A DNA stretch of 64,000 nucleotides, from contig NZ_CABVIX010000001.1 of assembly GCF_902498185.1 (NCBI RefSeq), positions 434,001 to 498,000 on the forward strand. The letters are read 5' to 3'. This document shows positions 1 through 8,230 of the stretch, in pieces. The notes under the pieces are model-generated. The model had not been told where the DNA came from. It searched no databases and saw nothing but the letters and a program-made list of their open reading frames with translations. This stretch comes from Pseudomonas fluorescens. Lineage in GTDB: Bacteria; Pseudomonadota; Gammaproteobacteria; Pseudomonadales; Pseudomonadaceae. Made by a program: the position numbers and the translations under genes. Within the stretch, counting starts at the first letter, position 1. Each line of letters opens with the position of its first letter.

Positions 1-1
1 G

Positions 2-694
2 AGCCTTCGTAACGAGATCACTGCGCTGCTGACCCTGGCCACTCCGCGCGATGAGGTGGTCCTGCGGCTTGAAAGCGGCGGCGGGCTGGTGCATAGCTAT
101 GGCCTGGCGGCCTCGCAACTGGCGCGTATCCGCCAGGCGGGCGTGCCGTTGACCGTTTGCATCGACAAGGTGGCCGCGAGCGGCGGCTACATGATGGCCT
201 GCATCGGCGAGAAGATCATCAGCGCGCCGTTCGCCGTGCTCGGCTCGATCGGCGTGGTGGCCCAACTGCCCAACGTCAACCGCTTGCTCAAGAAGCACAA
301 CATCGACGTCGAAGTACTCACCGCAGGGGAGTACAAGCGCACCCTGACCGTGTTCGGCGAAAACACCGAGAAGGGCCGCGAGAAATTCCAGGACGACCTC
401 GACGTTACCCACAAGCTGTTCAAGGACTTTGTTTCTCGTTATCGCCCACAGCTGCACATCGATGATGTCGCCACTGGCGAAGTCTGGCTGGGGGAGGCCG
501 CGCTCAACAAGCAACTGGTGGACGAGCTGCGTACCAGTGACGAGTACCTCAGCGACCGTGCCCGTAATGCCAACTTGTACCACCTGCATTATGCCGAGCG
601 CAAAAGCTTCCAACAGCGTGTAGGGCTCGCCGCCAGTGGTTCGATCGAGAGTGCCCTGATCAGCCTGTGGAGCAAGCTTGGACGTTTTCGCTAA
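2..694 (+). CDS. sohB: Inner-membrane serine peptidase SohB (S49 family), 5' end missing
   Basis: C-terminal part of a signal-peptide-peptidase-A/SohB family peptidase, which cleaves membrane-associated peptides on the periplasmic side. The frame is open from base 2, so the N-terminal membrane anchor lies outside the window. The nucleophile serine is in the VAASGGYMMA block (Ser codon 179-181) and the general-base lysine in GEYKRTLTVFG (Lys codon 335-337); both are intact. The C-terminus (WLGEAALNKQLVDEL) is the usual family ending. The choice of SohB over SppA rests on the single-domain length and is from memory of the family. The gene is followed by an inverted repeat at 704-732 and then tRNA-Cys. 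Confidence 0.88.
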   Translation, partial: SLRNEITALLTLATPRDEVVLRLESGGGLVHSYGLAASQLARIRQAGVPLTVCIDKVAASGGYMMACIGEKIISAPFAVLGSIGVVAQLPNVNRLLKKHNIDVEVLTAGEYKRTLTVFGENTEKGREKFQDDLDVTHKLFKDFVSRYRPQLHIDDVATGEVWLGEAALNKQLVDELRTSDEYLSDRARNANLYHLHYAERKSFQQRVGLAASGSIESALISLWSKLGRFR

Positions 695-732
695 AGCTTT
701 GACCCCCTTGAAGATTTTTTCCATTCAAGGGG

Positions 733-761
733 TTGCAAGCTGTCTGCAATGCGGACATAAT
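733..761 (+). promoter_or_regulatory. Sigma-70 promoter for tRNA-Cys
   Basis: TTGCAA at 733-738 and CATAAT at 756-761 are separated by exactly 17 bases and lie about 90 bases before the mature tRNA-Cys. This is the only good -35/-10 pair in the sohB to tRNA gap. Seen in sequence; activity is inferred. Confidence 0.55.
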
Positions 762-848
762 GGCGTCCATTGAAGCGCGGCAAGCTTGAAAAAGTTCAGC
801 GTTTTCAAGGAGATAGCGAAGCGTGAAGCGGCTGTTTCCGATCTTTGA

Positions 849-922
849 GGCCGAGTAGCAAAGTGGTTATGCTCCGGATTGCAAATCCGTCTACGCCGGT
901 TCGATTCCGACCTCGGCCTCCA
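849..922 (+). tRNA. tRNA-Cys (GCA)
   Basis: A 74-base cloverleaf with CCA encoded. The acceptor arm GGCCGAG pairs with CTCGGCC, the anticodon stem-loop GGATTGCAAATCC shows anticodon GCA, and the T-loop reads GGTTCGATTCC. It is followed within 7 bases by a strong terminator. Confidence 0.97.
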
Positions 923-928
923 TATTTG

Positions 929-962
929 AAAGCCCCGCAGATGAAAATTTGCGGGGCTTTTT
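929..962 (+). terminator. Rho-independent terminator of tRNA-Cys
   Basis: A perfect 11-bp stem (AAAGCCCCGCA with TGCGGGGCTTT) around a 10-base loop, followed by more T residues. Confidence 0.9.
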
Positions 963-1083
963 CTTGGGCCTCTCATACTGGCCGATCTCAAAAGTTGACT
1001 GCATAGAAGCAAGTCATATTGGCCGGCAAGCGGGGTGTGGGCTATTACTCCTTGTTCGCAATAAACCGAAACAAGGGGGTCAC

Positions 1084-1380
1084 ATGGCTTGGGTCGTCCA
1101 ACTGACCGACAGTGAAGGCAATGTACTCTACAGCTCCGGGCTGTCCTCCAGCGGAACGCGGGTGGTCTGTAGCGCTGCGATCGAGGCTGAAACCTTCGAT
1201 TCCGAAGCCAAGGCCAGGTCCATGTTTTTCTGGATTCACCGCAATGCGGATCTGCAGCGCTTCGACTTGAAAGCGGTCTCCCTTCCTGCGTTTGACCAGG
1301 ATGGGGTTGCCAGTACGCCTTTGATGAAGTCCGGGATTGCACTTCGGGGGCTGCTGGGAGGTCATACTCGTACACGATGA
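1084..1380 (+). CDS. Hypothetical small protein (98 aa)
   Basis: No family recognised. The ATG at 1084 was chosen over upstream in-frame starts because a GGGGG ribosome-binding stretch lies just before it and because the upstream extension reads through the tRNA-Cys terminator. The protein is soluble, starts MAWVVQLTDSEG and has no signal peptide or membrane segment. It is followed 10 bases later by a 39-aa ORF with its own ribosome-binding site, so the two are probably co-transcribed. It may be a Pseudomonas-restricted conserved protein; function unknown. Confidence 0.6.
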   Translation: MAWVVQLTDSEGNVLYSSGLSSSGTRVVCSAAIEAETFDSEAKARSMFFWIHRNADLQRFDLKAVSLPAFDQDGVASTPLMKSGIALRGLLGGHTRTR

Positions 1381-1390
1381 GGAGATCCCC

Positions 1391-1510
1391 ATGACGGACG
1401 AGAGCAAGACTCAGCAAGAGCGTAGCAATGTCCCCGCGCATTCCACCGAGGAAGAGAAGGCGCGGCTCAAGGACAAGAACAAGGACGGCATCCCTCCCGG
1501 GGCGGAATGA
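1391..1510 (+). CDS. Hypothetical very small hydrophilic protein (39 aa)
   Basis: A 40-codon frame beginning MTDESKTQQERS and ending GIPPGAE. GATGAGGAG lies 6 bases before the ATG, which is strong support for such a short ORF. The product is highly charged, without hydrophobic segments, probably disordered. It sits 10 bases behind the 98-aa gene, in the same direction. No family recognised; the calls rest on the ribosome-binding site, position and coding-like composition. Confidence 0.5.
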   Translation: MTDESKTQQERSNVPAHSTEEEKARLKDKNKDGIPPGAE

Positions 1511-1532
1511 CCGGAAGCAATCGGCAGACAAA

Positions 1533-1555
1533 GAAAAACCCGCCAGAGGCGGGTT
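1533..1555 (-). terminator. Terminator for the PL7 lyase gene
   Basis: The stem AACCCGCC/GGCGGGTT has a three-base loop and is followed on the minus strand by a run of T (plus-strand AAAAA at 1534-1538). The orientation fits the minus-strand gene that ends at 1639. Confidence 0.7.
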
Positions 1556-1638
1556 CAAAGAACGTATCGAAGCCTGGTCAGTGTGCCTGGCTAGTTGTCG
1601 TAAATTCGTGAAGATCGTGTCATCAGGGCATGCATGAG

Positions 1639-2313
1639 TTATTCATGCGCCAGCTGCAGGTCATTGATCACACACACGGATCCATCTTCGCCCAACGTGG
1701 CGTCGCTGTAGTCAACCTGGTTGTAGACCCCGCCATGGAAGTTGAAGGTCTGGGCCTGCCAGGTTGCCGCCATTTGCAGCGGACCGGATGTTCCCGTGCG
1801 CCCATTGCACTTGGCAGTAACCGTGGCCACGCCCTGGCCGGTGACTTCGATGGTCACGCTGAAGCGCGCCCCGAGGGGTACGTCTGAAAGTACGTTGCTG
1901 CTGACAGGAGTGACCTGGTTGAAGTCCTGCCGGAAACCCAGGGTGATCTTGCCTTTGTTCCAGAACACCTTGATGGCAGGGCTGTCGTCACCTTTGACAT
2001 GCAGTTGTGAAATCACCACTTTCAACGCGGCGTTGACCTTCTCCAGGGTCATTTCCTGCAGGTTGCGGTGAATTGTTGCGCTTGCCAGCGGCCAATAAGT
2101 AGCTTCCTTCCACTCACAGCGGGTCCGATGGGTACTCTTGCTGGAGGCGCCCCGGGTCGGGGCGCTCATGCGGACGGAGCCGTCGCTAAGACGTTTTATG
2201 ACTTCGGGCAAGATCGCCAGGGCCTGCGCGCCGCTGAGTTCGAGCGCTACCGGGTTGGTCGGGGATTTAGCAACTGGGGTAGTGATGGTCAAGTTGTCCA
2301 TGTTTACAGCCAT
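1639..2313 (-). CDS. Polysaccharide lyase family 7 (alginate lyase-like) protein
   Basis: A 224-residue protein matching the alginate_lyase2/PL7 beta-jelly-roll fold. The three signature strands are visible in order: an Arg block HRTRCEWKE near residue 82, the Gln-His block VISQLHVKGDD near residue 110, and the Tyr block FHGGVYNQVDY near residue 200. These correspond to the family motifs R-x-E-x-R, Q-I-H and YFKAGxYNQ that hold the catalytic residues. Unlike most PL7 enzymes it has no signal peptide, so it is predicted to be cytoplasmic or exported by another route. The start has a GAGGAG site 7 bases upstream. Probable substrate: alginate or another uronate polymer or oligomer (inference). 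Confidence 0.8.
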   Translation of the reverse strand: MAVNMDNLTITTPVAKSPTNPVALELSGAQALAILPEVIKRLSDGSVRMSAPTRGASSKSTHRTRCEWKEATYWPLASATIHRNLQEMTLEKVNAALKVVISQLHVKGDDSPAIKVFWNKGKITLGFRQDFNQVTPVSSNVLSDVPLGARFSVTIEVTGQGVATVTAKCNGRTGTSGPLQMAATWQAQTFNFHGGVYNQVDYSDATLGEDGSVCVINDLQLAHE

Positions 2314-2447
2314 CGTATATCTCCTCGGTGAAAAATCAGACGCTACCTATTTGTCCGAGACGACGGATAAAGTTCCATTGGCCTGTCAGTAATTGACCGC
2401 GGGGCTCGTTAGGCCTATACAGGCGGCCAGCGAAACAGGAGCCGCCC

Positions 2448-2636
2448 ATGCACGACGAAGATGACATCCACGAGCCGGAGCACGATCACCTGCTCGATCA
2501 CGAATTCCACGAGCGCGAAGAGCAGGAGCCGGATGCCTCTTCCTTTGAAGATGCGCTGGATGAGGAGGAGGACGAAGCGTTGGCGGACGAGCTCGATGGC
2601 ATGGACCACCCCGCCTGGCATGACGATGTCGAATGA
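2448..2636 (+). CDS. Small highly acidic protein (62 aa)
   Basis: About half of the 62 residues are Asp, Glu or His, with runs such as DEEEDEALADEL. AGGAG is placed 6 bases before the ATG. There is no membrane segment or signal peptide. The protein is probably disordered and may bind metal or nucleic-acid-binding partners, but no family is recognised and the function is unknown. It is convergent with the DoxX gene. Confidence 0.6.
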   Translation: MHDEDDIHEPEHDHLLDHEFHEREEQEPDASSFEDALDEEEDEALADELDGMDHPAWHDDVE

Positions 2637-2674
2637 GCGGGCGCGGCGCAAGACCGCGTCGTGGGCCAGCGGCC

Positions 2675-3088
2675 TCAGCGGCGATCGAGTGAATAACGCC
2701 CTGCGCCGGTGACCGCAAGCAGCAATAGCCCGCCTACAATGCTCAGGTTCTTGAAGAACTGAACCGTGTTGGCGCTGCGCTCAGGATCGACCATGTTCCA
2801 GAAGGGATGGCCGATCAGTGCGGTGCCGATCACGAACAGCGCAAACAATAGCGCCAGCGGCCTGGTATAGAAGCCCAGCACCAGCAAGATTCCGACCACC
2901 AGTTCCATGATCACGGCTACTACCGCTGCCAGTGTGGGCGCTGGCGCGCCGAGGGAGGCGAGGTAGCCGACCGTGCCGTCGAAAGCGGTAAGCTTTCCCC
3001 AGCCGGCTGATATGAACAGAATCATCATGAAAACACGGGCAATCAGAATGATGACGTCGCGTTGACCTTCGAGCAGGCTGTAGCGCAT
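2675..3088 (-). CDS. DoxX family membrane protein
   Basis: 137 residues with four predicted transmembrane helices. The N-terminal pattern (LIARVFMMILFISAGWGKL) and the following helix with a Glu-containing MELVVGILLVLGF segment are typical of the DoxX/DoxD-like family of small integral membrane proteins. In other bacteria these proteins are linked to redox balance or form membrane complexes with oxidoreductases; the specific role here is unknown. The gene is monocistronic, convergent with the acidic 62-aa gene. Confidence 0.85.
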   Translation of the reverse strand: MRYSLLEGQRDVIILIARVFMMILFISAGWGKLTAFDGTVGYLASLGAPAPTLAAVVAVIMELVVGILLVLGFYTRPLALLFALFVIGTALIGHPFWNMVDPERSANTVQFFKNLSIVGGLLLLAVTGAGRYSLDRR

Positions 3089-3161
3089 GGCGGCATTCCC
3101 AGTGGAGAGGGGTCATCTTCCACTCTAGCCGCAGGCAGCGTCCTTCGCGGACGCCAGGCAG

Positions 3162-3188
3162 CAAAAAGGCGCCATCAAGGCGCCTTTG
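3162..3188 (-). terminator. Terminator of tRNA-Leu
   Basis: On the minus strand the stem AAAGGCGCC/GGCGCCTTT has a short loop and is followed by T residues. It lies 8 bases beyond the tRNA-Leu CCA end. Confidence 0.85.
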
Positions 3189-3195
3189 TCAAAAA

Positions 3196-3280
3196 TGGTG
3201 CGAGTGGCGGGACTCGAACCCGCAAGGCTCACGCCGGCAGATTTTAAGTCTGCTGTGTATACCAATTCCACCACACTCGC
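3196..3280 (-). tRNA. tRNA-Leu (TAA)
   Basis: An 85-base class II tRNA on the minus strand with CCA encoded. The acceptor arm GCGAGTG pairs with CACTCGC. The anticodon loop is CTTAAAA, with anticodon TAA. There is a long variable arm and a T-loop GGTTCGAGTCC. Confidence 0.97.
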
Positions 3281-3281
3281 A

Positions 3282-3611
3282 CGCTTGAAAGGGTCGATGA
3301 CCAGCATGCTTCGGTAAAGAAGAGCCCAGGAGCCAATGCGTTCGCTCCGCAATCAAGCGCGCTTTATAACCCATCGTTATAGGTGCGTCAACCGCGCGAC
3401 CTTTCTCCTGCGGTATCGGCTAGCGCTTGTATGCCGTACGTAACGAGTTCGTTGACGTCGCGATATCATTAAGCCATCCTTTCTTCGCTATAAATCCTGA
3501 CCTGCGTCGACGCGGTAAACCAAGTGAAACCGGAAGTTTGTCTTCCCAGGCGTTGTCCGCGGGCGCTATTGTCTAGGCTCATTACAAACTGCAGTGCCTT
3601 GTGGAGTCACC
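3282..3611. other. 330-bp divergent intergenic region
   Basis: Between tRNA-Leu and the histidine kinase gene there is no credible gene. It holds the tRNA-Leu promoter (3363-3391, minus strand) and, on the plus side, the unassigned promoter of the kinase-KaiC-regulator operon. Nothing else is convincing here. Confidence 0.6.
3363..3391 (-). promoter_or_regulatory. Sigma-70 promoter of tRNA-Leu
   Basis: On the minus strand TTGACG (3386-3391) and TATAAA (3363-3368) are separated by 17 bases, a near-consensus promoter about 80 bases before the mature tRNA. An inverted repeat TATAAC-N5-GTTATA (3365-3381) overlaps it. Confidence 0.7.
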
Positions 3612-4760
3612 ATGGTGTCGACAGACTGCCCAGATCTTCCGGTGATGGCCGCTACCCGCTATGAGCAATTGGTCCAATCGGTTGTCGATTACGCCATCTA
3701 TATGCTCGATCCGACTGGTCGTGTCGTGTCGTGGAATGCGGGCGCGCAGCGCATCAAGGGCTACCGCGCGGAAGAAGTGATCGGCCGGCATTTCTCGTTG
3801 TTCTTTACCGAGCAGGATTGCGCTGATGGCCGGCCTGAACGGCTGCTCAAGCTCGCCTTGACCACGGGCGTTGCGCAGGATGAAGGCTGGCGCCGGCGCA
3901 AGGATGGCACCCAGTTCTGGGCGCTGGCGGCGATGGACGTGATCCATGATGAGCACGGCCAGGTCATCGGCCTGGCCAAGGTCACCCGCGACATCACTGA
4001 CCGGCGCGACTCGGCCTTGCAGCTGGATGCCATGCGCGCGCAGCTGTTTCACGCGCAGAAACTTGAAGCGCTGGGACAGTTGACCGGCGGGCTGGCTCAC
4101 GACTTCAACAACCTGCTGACCATCATCCTGGGTTCTGCCAGGCTGGCGCGCGGCAGTCGCGATCCCCAGCGCATCGAACGGCTGCTCGAGCATATTCTCG
4201 ATGCCGGCGAACGCGGCTCAGCGCTCACCGGGCAACTGTTGAGCTTTGCCCGGCACAAGCACCTCAGCGTTGCCCGTATCGATGCCCGCGAGCTGGTCGA
4301 GTCCACCCGCGGCCTCGTGGCCCACGCCCTGCCGCCTGGCATCGAGCTTCGCGAAGACCTCGCGGCGGAGCTTCCGGCCATCAAGGTCGATGCCGGACAG
4401 TTGCAGATGGTGCTGCTCAACCTCATCTTCAACGCTCGCGACGCTATCGGCGAGGAGGGGCTCATCACCCTCCAGGTCACCGCCTGCGAGCTACGGGGCG
4501 AAGTGGACGACTTGCATGGGCACTTCGTGCGACTTGACGTGCGGGACACAGGCACCGGCATACCCACCCACATACTGCCTCGGATCTTCGAGCCATTCTT
4601 CACCACCAAGGCGTTCGGTAAAGGCACTGGGCTCGGGTTGAGCCAGGTGTATGGCTTTGCCAAGCAGAGCAACGGAGCGATTACCGTGACCAGCAAGGTA
4701 GGCATAGGGACGTGCATGAGCCTGTACCTGCCGGTCTGGCAAACGCACGACGACAACTGA
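3612..4760 (+). CDS. PAS-domain sensor histidine kinase
   Basis: A soluble histidine kinase of 382 residues with no membrane segment. A PAS domain fills roughly residues 12-130 (YAIYMLDPTGRVVSWN, then the PAC part with DITDRRDS). A DHp domain has the phospho-acceptor His163 in the H-box GGLAHDFNNLLT. The ATPase domain has the N-box LLNLIFNARDAIG, G1 DTGTGIP near 312 and the G2 box GKGTGLGLSQ. The ATG at 3612 was chosen because GGAG lies 6-9 bases before it; an in-frame GTG at 3594 lacks this. It lies 19 bases upstream of a KaiC-like gene and shares the operon with a receiver protein, its likely phosphoryl acceptor (inference). Confidence 0.9.
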   Translation: MVSTDCPDLPVMAATRYEQLVQSVVDYAIYMLDPTGRVVSWNAGAQRIKGYRAEEVIGRHFSLFFTEQDCADGRPERLLKLALTTGVAQDEGWRRRKDGTQFWALAAMDVIHDEHGQVIGLAKVTRDITDRRDSALQLDAMRAQLFHAQKLEALGQLTGGLAHDFNNLLTIILGSARLARGSRDPQRIERLLEHILDAGERGSALTGQLLSFARHKHLSVARIDARELVESTRGLVAHALPPGIELREDLAAELPAIKVDAGQLQMVLLNLIFNARDAIGEEGLITLQVTACELRGEVDDLHGHFVRLDVRDTGTGIPTHILPRIFEPFFTTKAFGKGTGLGLSQVYGFAKQSNGAITVTSKVGIGTCMSLYLPVWQTHDDN

Positions 4761-4779
4761 ACTGAACCGGTGACTGACG

Positions 4780-6228
4780 ATGGTCGAATCACTGAAACGC
4801 CTTGCCACGGGTATCACAGGACTAGACCACCTGCTCAAGGGCGGGCTGGTAGCTGGATCCTCCTATGTCATCCAGGGCCACCCCGGTTCGGGAAAGACCA
4901 TCCTGGCCAACCAACTGGCCTGTAATCACGTCAGGCAGCAGGGGCGGGTGCTGGTCGCGACCTTGTTGAGCGAGTCCCATGAGCGATTGTTCCAGTACCT
5001 CTCGACACTGGAGTTCTTCGATCAGAGCATGATCGGCAATCAGATCCAGTTCGTCAGTGCGTTCGATGTGCTGGAGGAGGACGGCCTGGGCGAGGTAGTG
5101 AAGATCCTGCGTCAGGAGATCGCGCGTCAGCAGGCAAGCCTGTTGATCGTCGACGGGCTGCTCAATGCCCGGTCGCGGGCCGAAACCTCGCTTGATACCA
5201 AGAAGTTCATCTCCGAGCTGCAGGGGCATGCGGCCTTCGCCGGCTGTACCGTGCTGCTGCTGACCAGCTCGCGGCTGGAGGAGGGCAGCCCCGAGCACAC
5301 CATGGTGGACGGAGTGATCGAACTGAGCGAACAGCTGTTCGGCAGCCGTTCAGTACGTCTGATCCAGTTGCGCAAGACTCGTGGCAGCGGCGCTTTGGCG
5401 GGTCTGCACGAGTTCGAGATCGGCCAGTCCGGGTTACAGGTCTACCCGCGTCTGGAGTCGCTCTACAGCCTGCCGAGCCATCCTGGCACTGACATCGTGA
5501 CCCGCACTTCCAGTGGCACCGAGTCGCTCGACCAAGTGCTCGCAGGTGGCCTTCCCAAGGGTGCGATCACCTTGGTGATGGGGCCGTCAGGCATCGGCAA
5601 GACGTCCTTGGGCCTGGGCTTTCTCGCGGCTTCCACCGCCGCCGAGCCGGGGCTGCATTTTGGTTTCTACGAGACGCCCGAGCGTCTGCGCCTCAAGGCC
5701 AGTGCGCTGGGTCACGACTTCCAGGAGCTCGAGCGCAAGGGCGTATTGCACCTGTGCTGGCAACCGACCACCAAGGGCTTGCTTGACCAGGTGGGCGCGC
5801 GGTTGCTGGACATGGTGCAAACCCGAGGGATCAAGCGCGTCTTGATCGACAGCCTAGGCGCGTTCCACCGGCTGGCGAACAATCCGGCGCGGCTCAACGA
5901 GTTCTTTTGCGCATTGACCGGTGAGCTACGTGCCCGGGGCGTGACCGTGGTGCTCACCTGGGAGATGCGCGACATTTTCGGCTCGGAGATCAACGCACCG
6001 GCGCCCGATCTTTCAAGCATCGTCGACAACCTCCTGCTCATGCGTTTCGTCGAGCATGATGCGCGTCTGAAACGCATGCTCTCCGTGCTCAAGGTACGTG
6101 ACAGTGACTTCAATCCGGAACTGCACGAGTTTGTAATCAGTCAAAATGGCGTAACCCTGCGCCAGAGCTTTGCAGGGGTCAGTGGTGTTCTTTCGGGTAC
6201 ACCGGTGCCCGCGAGCGTGGGTAGATGA
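4780..6228 (+). CDS. KaiC-like double RecA-fold ATPase
   Basis: 482 residues made of two tandem KaiC/RadA-type ATPase domains. Walker A motifs are GHPGSGKT (33-40) and GPSGIGKT (268-275); Walker B strands are LLIVDGL and RVLIDSL. In cyanobacterial KaiC the second domain autophosphorylates adjacent Ser-Thr in an SxxSTITD context; here DLSSIVDN (Ser412-Ser413) aligns with that site. The paired catalytic glutamates are changed (SES and YET in place of EES). No kaiA or kaiB is nearby. It sits between a PAS kinase and a response regulator. A role in phosphorelay or stress signalling is inferred, not a clock. Confidence 0.88.
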   Translation: MVESLKRLATGITGLDHLLKGGLVAGSSYVIQGHPGSGKTILANQLACNHVRQQGRVLVATLLSESHERLFQYLSTLEFFDQSMIGNQIQFVSAFDVLEEDGLGEVVKILRQEIARQQASLLIVDGLLNARSRAETSLDTKKFISELQGHAAFAGCTVLLLTSSRLEEGSPEHTMVDGVIELSEQLFGSRSVRLIQLRKTRGSGALAGLHEFEIGQSGLQVYPRLESLYSLPSHPGTDIVTRTSSGTESLDQVLAGGLPKGAITLVMGPSGIGKTSLGLGFLAASTAAEPGLHFGFYETPERLRLKASALGHDFQELERKGVLHLCWQPTTKGLLDQVGARLLDMVQTRGIKRVLIDSLGAFHRLANNPARLNEFFCALTGELRARGVTVVLTWEMRDIFGSEINAPAPDLSSIVDNLLLMRFVEHDARLKRMLSVLKVRDSDFNPELHEFVISQNGVTLRQSFAGVSGVLSGTPVPASVGR

Positions 6229-6241
6229 TAGGTAGTGGACA

Positions 6242-6601
6242 ATGCACACCATCCTGATCGTCGATGACGAGTACCTGATTGCCGATATCCTGGGCTTCGC
6301 CCTTGAGGACGCAGGCTTTCTGATCGAGAAGGCCAGCAATGGGCGCAAGGCCCTGGACGCCTTGCGCGACAAGCGGGTGGAACTGGTGATCACCGACTAC
6401 ATGATGCCGGTTCTCAACGGGGAGGAGTTGGTCCGGGCGATACGCGAGGAGCTGCAGCTGGTCGACCTGCCGGTGATTCTCATGAGTGGCGCGCAGGCGA
6501 GCCAGGGGCGCAACCGTCCGCAGCTGTTCGACGCAGTGTTCGACAAGCCGTTCGACATGGACAGGATGATTGCCAAGGTGCACGAACTGCTCGACACCTG
6601 A
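6242..6601 (+). CDS. Single-domain (CheY-like) response regulator
   Basis: 119 residues consisting of a receiver domain only. The acidic pocket is VDDE (8-10), the phospho-acceptor is Asp52 in VITDYMMP, the switch Ser is Ser82 in LMSGAQ, and the conserved Lys102 is in FDKPFD. No output domain is present, so it must signal by protein contact, as CheY or Spo0F-type proteins do. It is 13 bases behind the KaiC-like gene, completing a kinase/KaiC/receiver operon, and is the expected target of the PAS kinase (inference). Confidence 0.9.
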   Translation: MHTILIVDDEYLIADILGFALEDAGFLIEKASNGRKALDALRDKRVELVITDYMMPVLNGEELVRAIREELQLVDLPVILMSGAQASQGRNRPQLFDAVFDKPFDMDRMIAKVHELLDT

Positions 6602-6672
6602 GACTGGAAACAGGATCCCGCATGGGCGGGCAATCGGGTCAAGCGCATCCGTGCGGCTTGAAGCAGCAGCGA

Positions 6673-6870
6673 TCAGTGTTGATCATCTCCCTTTTCCGGC
6701 GCGGGATTGCCGGCCTGGATACGCTTGAAGATTTCTTCACGATGAACCTGGACATCCTTGGGCGCATCGATGCCGATCCTCACTTGCATCCCTTTTACGC
6801 CCAAAATGGTGACTTTGATGTCATCGTCGATGACGATGCTTTCGCCAACCTTGCGGGTGAGTATCAGCAT
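6673..6870 (-). CDS. csrA: Carbon storage regulator CsrA/RsmA family
   Basis: A 65-residue post-transcriptional regulator that binds GGA motifs in mRNA leaders. The family sequence is clear: [11 protein letters not shown] at the N-terminus, [18 protein letters not shown] with the RNA-contacting Arg44-equivalent region, and a polar tail. Pseudomonas species carry several paralogues (RsmA, RsmE and others); the variant [17 protein letters not shown] differs from the canonical RsmA, so this is probably a secondary paralogue. Monocistronic on the minus strand. Confidence 0.93.
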   Translation of the reverse strand: MLILTRKVGESIVIDDDIKVTILGVKGMQVRIGIDAPKDVQVHREEIFKRIQAGNPAPEKGDDQH

Positions 6871-7140
6871 GTAATTCTCCTTGGTGATGTAGAGTGCCGC
6901 GCAGTGGTCTCGCCGCGCGGCCGGGAGCGGGGCCCCTTGGCCTGTCCCTCTTCCTTATCATTAAAGACGCTTTCGGCGGATATTAATTCCCCCGCAGGCA
7001 AATTCTGTTGCCTGTCTTTAGTTGCAGGAGCTGACAGACAAAGTGTGTTTGCGCTGTCAGCGGAGGTGCTCTGAGGGGAAGGATAGGGGGCTTCGAAGCA
7101 GATGGGAAATTTCTCTGCATGATGAAGGGCATAGACTTCA

Positions 7141-8172
7141 TCAATCAGCGACAATTGCCGCTTGCAGGTTTTGCAGAAACAGCAAAAGAGCAACTTCCTC
7201 GGGCTCCAGGCCCTTGCGCGAACGGGCGCGCGGCAGAGCGGCCAGCTGCCCGAGCGTATAGTGTTCCAGCACCGCCGGGTGAATGTAGCAACGTCGACAG
7301 ACGGCCGGTGTATTGCCCAGACGCGCAGCCACCTCTCGCACAGTCGTCGCGACTTGCCGCTTGGCTTCGGTATCCGGCTCCCAGGCCAGCGGCCGCAGCA
7401 GGTGAAGCGCCAGCGCGCTGCCAGCCCAGGTGCGGTAGTCCTTGGCAGTGAAATCAGCGCCTGTGAGGCTCTGCAGGTAAAGGTTGATGTCACTAGAGCC
7501 GATGCTGTGTCGCTGACCGTGCTCGTCCAGGTACTGGAACAGCTCCTGACCCGGCAAGTCCAGGCAGCGCTTCACGATCCCGGCCAGCCTGCGGTTGCGC
7601 AAGGTGACATTGTGCTCCACGCCGCGCTTGCCGCGAAAGTTGAAGCGGATGGTGCTGCCTTTGACCTCGACGTGACGGTTGCGCAAGGTGGTGAGTCCGT
7701 AGGACTTGTTGTCGCGCAGGTATCGGCGGTTGCCGATGCGGATCAGGGTGTTGTCAAGCAGGCTTACCACCAGGGCCATGACCTTCTCGCGATCGAGTCC
7801 TGGCCGGGACAGGTGGGTATCTACCTGTTTGCGCAACTTGGGCAAGACCTTGGCGAAGGCCAGCATGCGTCCGTACTTGTGCTCGTCTCGATGCTCGCGC
7901 CATTGGACATGGTAGCGATACTGCTTGCGCCCGCGCGCGTCCCGCCCTGTGGCCTGGAGGTGTCCCTGGGGGTCGCTGCAGATCCACACATCGGTATAGG
8001 CGGGCGGGATCACCAGGGCAGCGATGCGGGCAAGCGTGTCCTTGTCGGTGACGCGTTCGCCGTCGGCGTCGTGATAGATGAAGCGGCCGCGCCACAGGCG
8101 CCGGGTCAGGCCCGGTTGGGTGTCGTCCACATAGTGCAGGGTCTGGGGCAAAGGGCAGTCGAGCATGAGCAT
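7141..8172 (-). CDS. DNA topoisomerase IB
   Basis: 343 residues, a bacterial poxvirus-type topoisomerase IB that relaxes supercoils through a 3'-phosphotyrosyl intermediate. The N-terminal DNA-binding part contains RRLWRGRFIYHDADG. The catalytic domain shows RIGNRRYLRDNKSYGLTTL (catalytic Arg and Lys region), the KDYRTWAGS block with the second Arg, and the nucleophile Tyr296 in CRRCYIHP. Length fits the family. It is transcribed in the same direction as modABC but 59 bases upstream of none of them; it follows modC divergently spaced by an untranscribed gap and is likely an independent unit. The start MLMLDC has a second ATG two codons later. Confidence 0.92.
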   Translation of the reverse strand: MLMLDCPLPQTLHYVDDTQPGLTRRLWRGRFIYHDADGERVTDKDTLARIAALVIPPAYTDVWICSDPQGHLQATGRDARGRKQYRYHVQWREHRDEHKYGRMLAFAKVLPKLRKQVDTHLSRPGLDREKVMALVVSLLDNTLIRIGNRRYLRDNKSYGLTTLRNRHVEVKGSTIRFNFRGKRGVEHNVTLRNRRLAGIVKRCLDLPGQELFQYLDEHGQRHSIGSSDINLYLQSLTGADFTAKDYRTWAGSALALHLLRPLAWEPDTEAKRQVATTVREVAARLGNTPAVCRRCYIHPAVLEHYTLGQLAALPRARSRKGLEPEEVALLLFLQNLQAAIVAD

Positions 8173-8230
8173 GATCCGTTGACGGCGAGTCTAATCAATG
8201 GACCACGCCGCTTCGCCGCGGTGCCGGATT

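Noticed and set aside
704..732. CCCCTTGAA/TTCAAGGGG inverted repeat as the sohB terminator
   Set aside because: No T-run follows and the repeat abuts the tRNA-Cys promoter; left as an unexplained inverted repeat.
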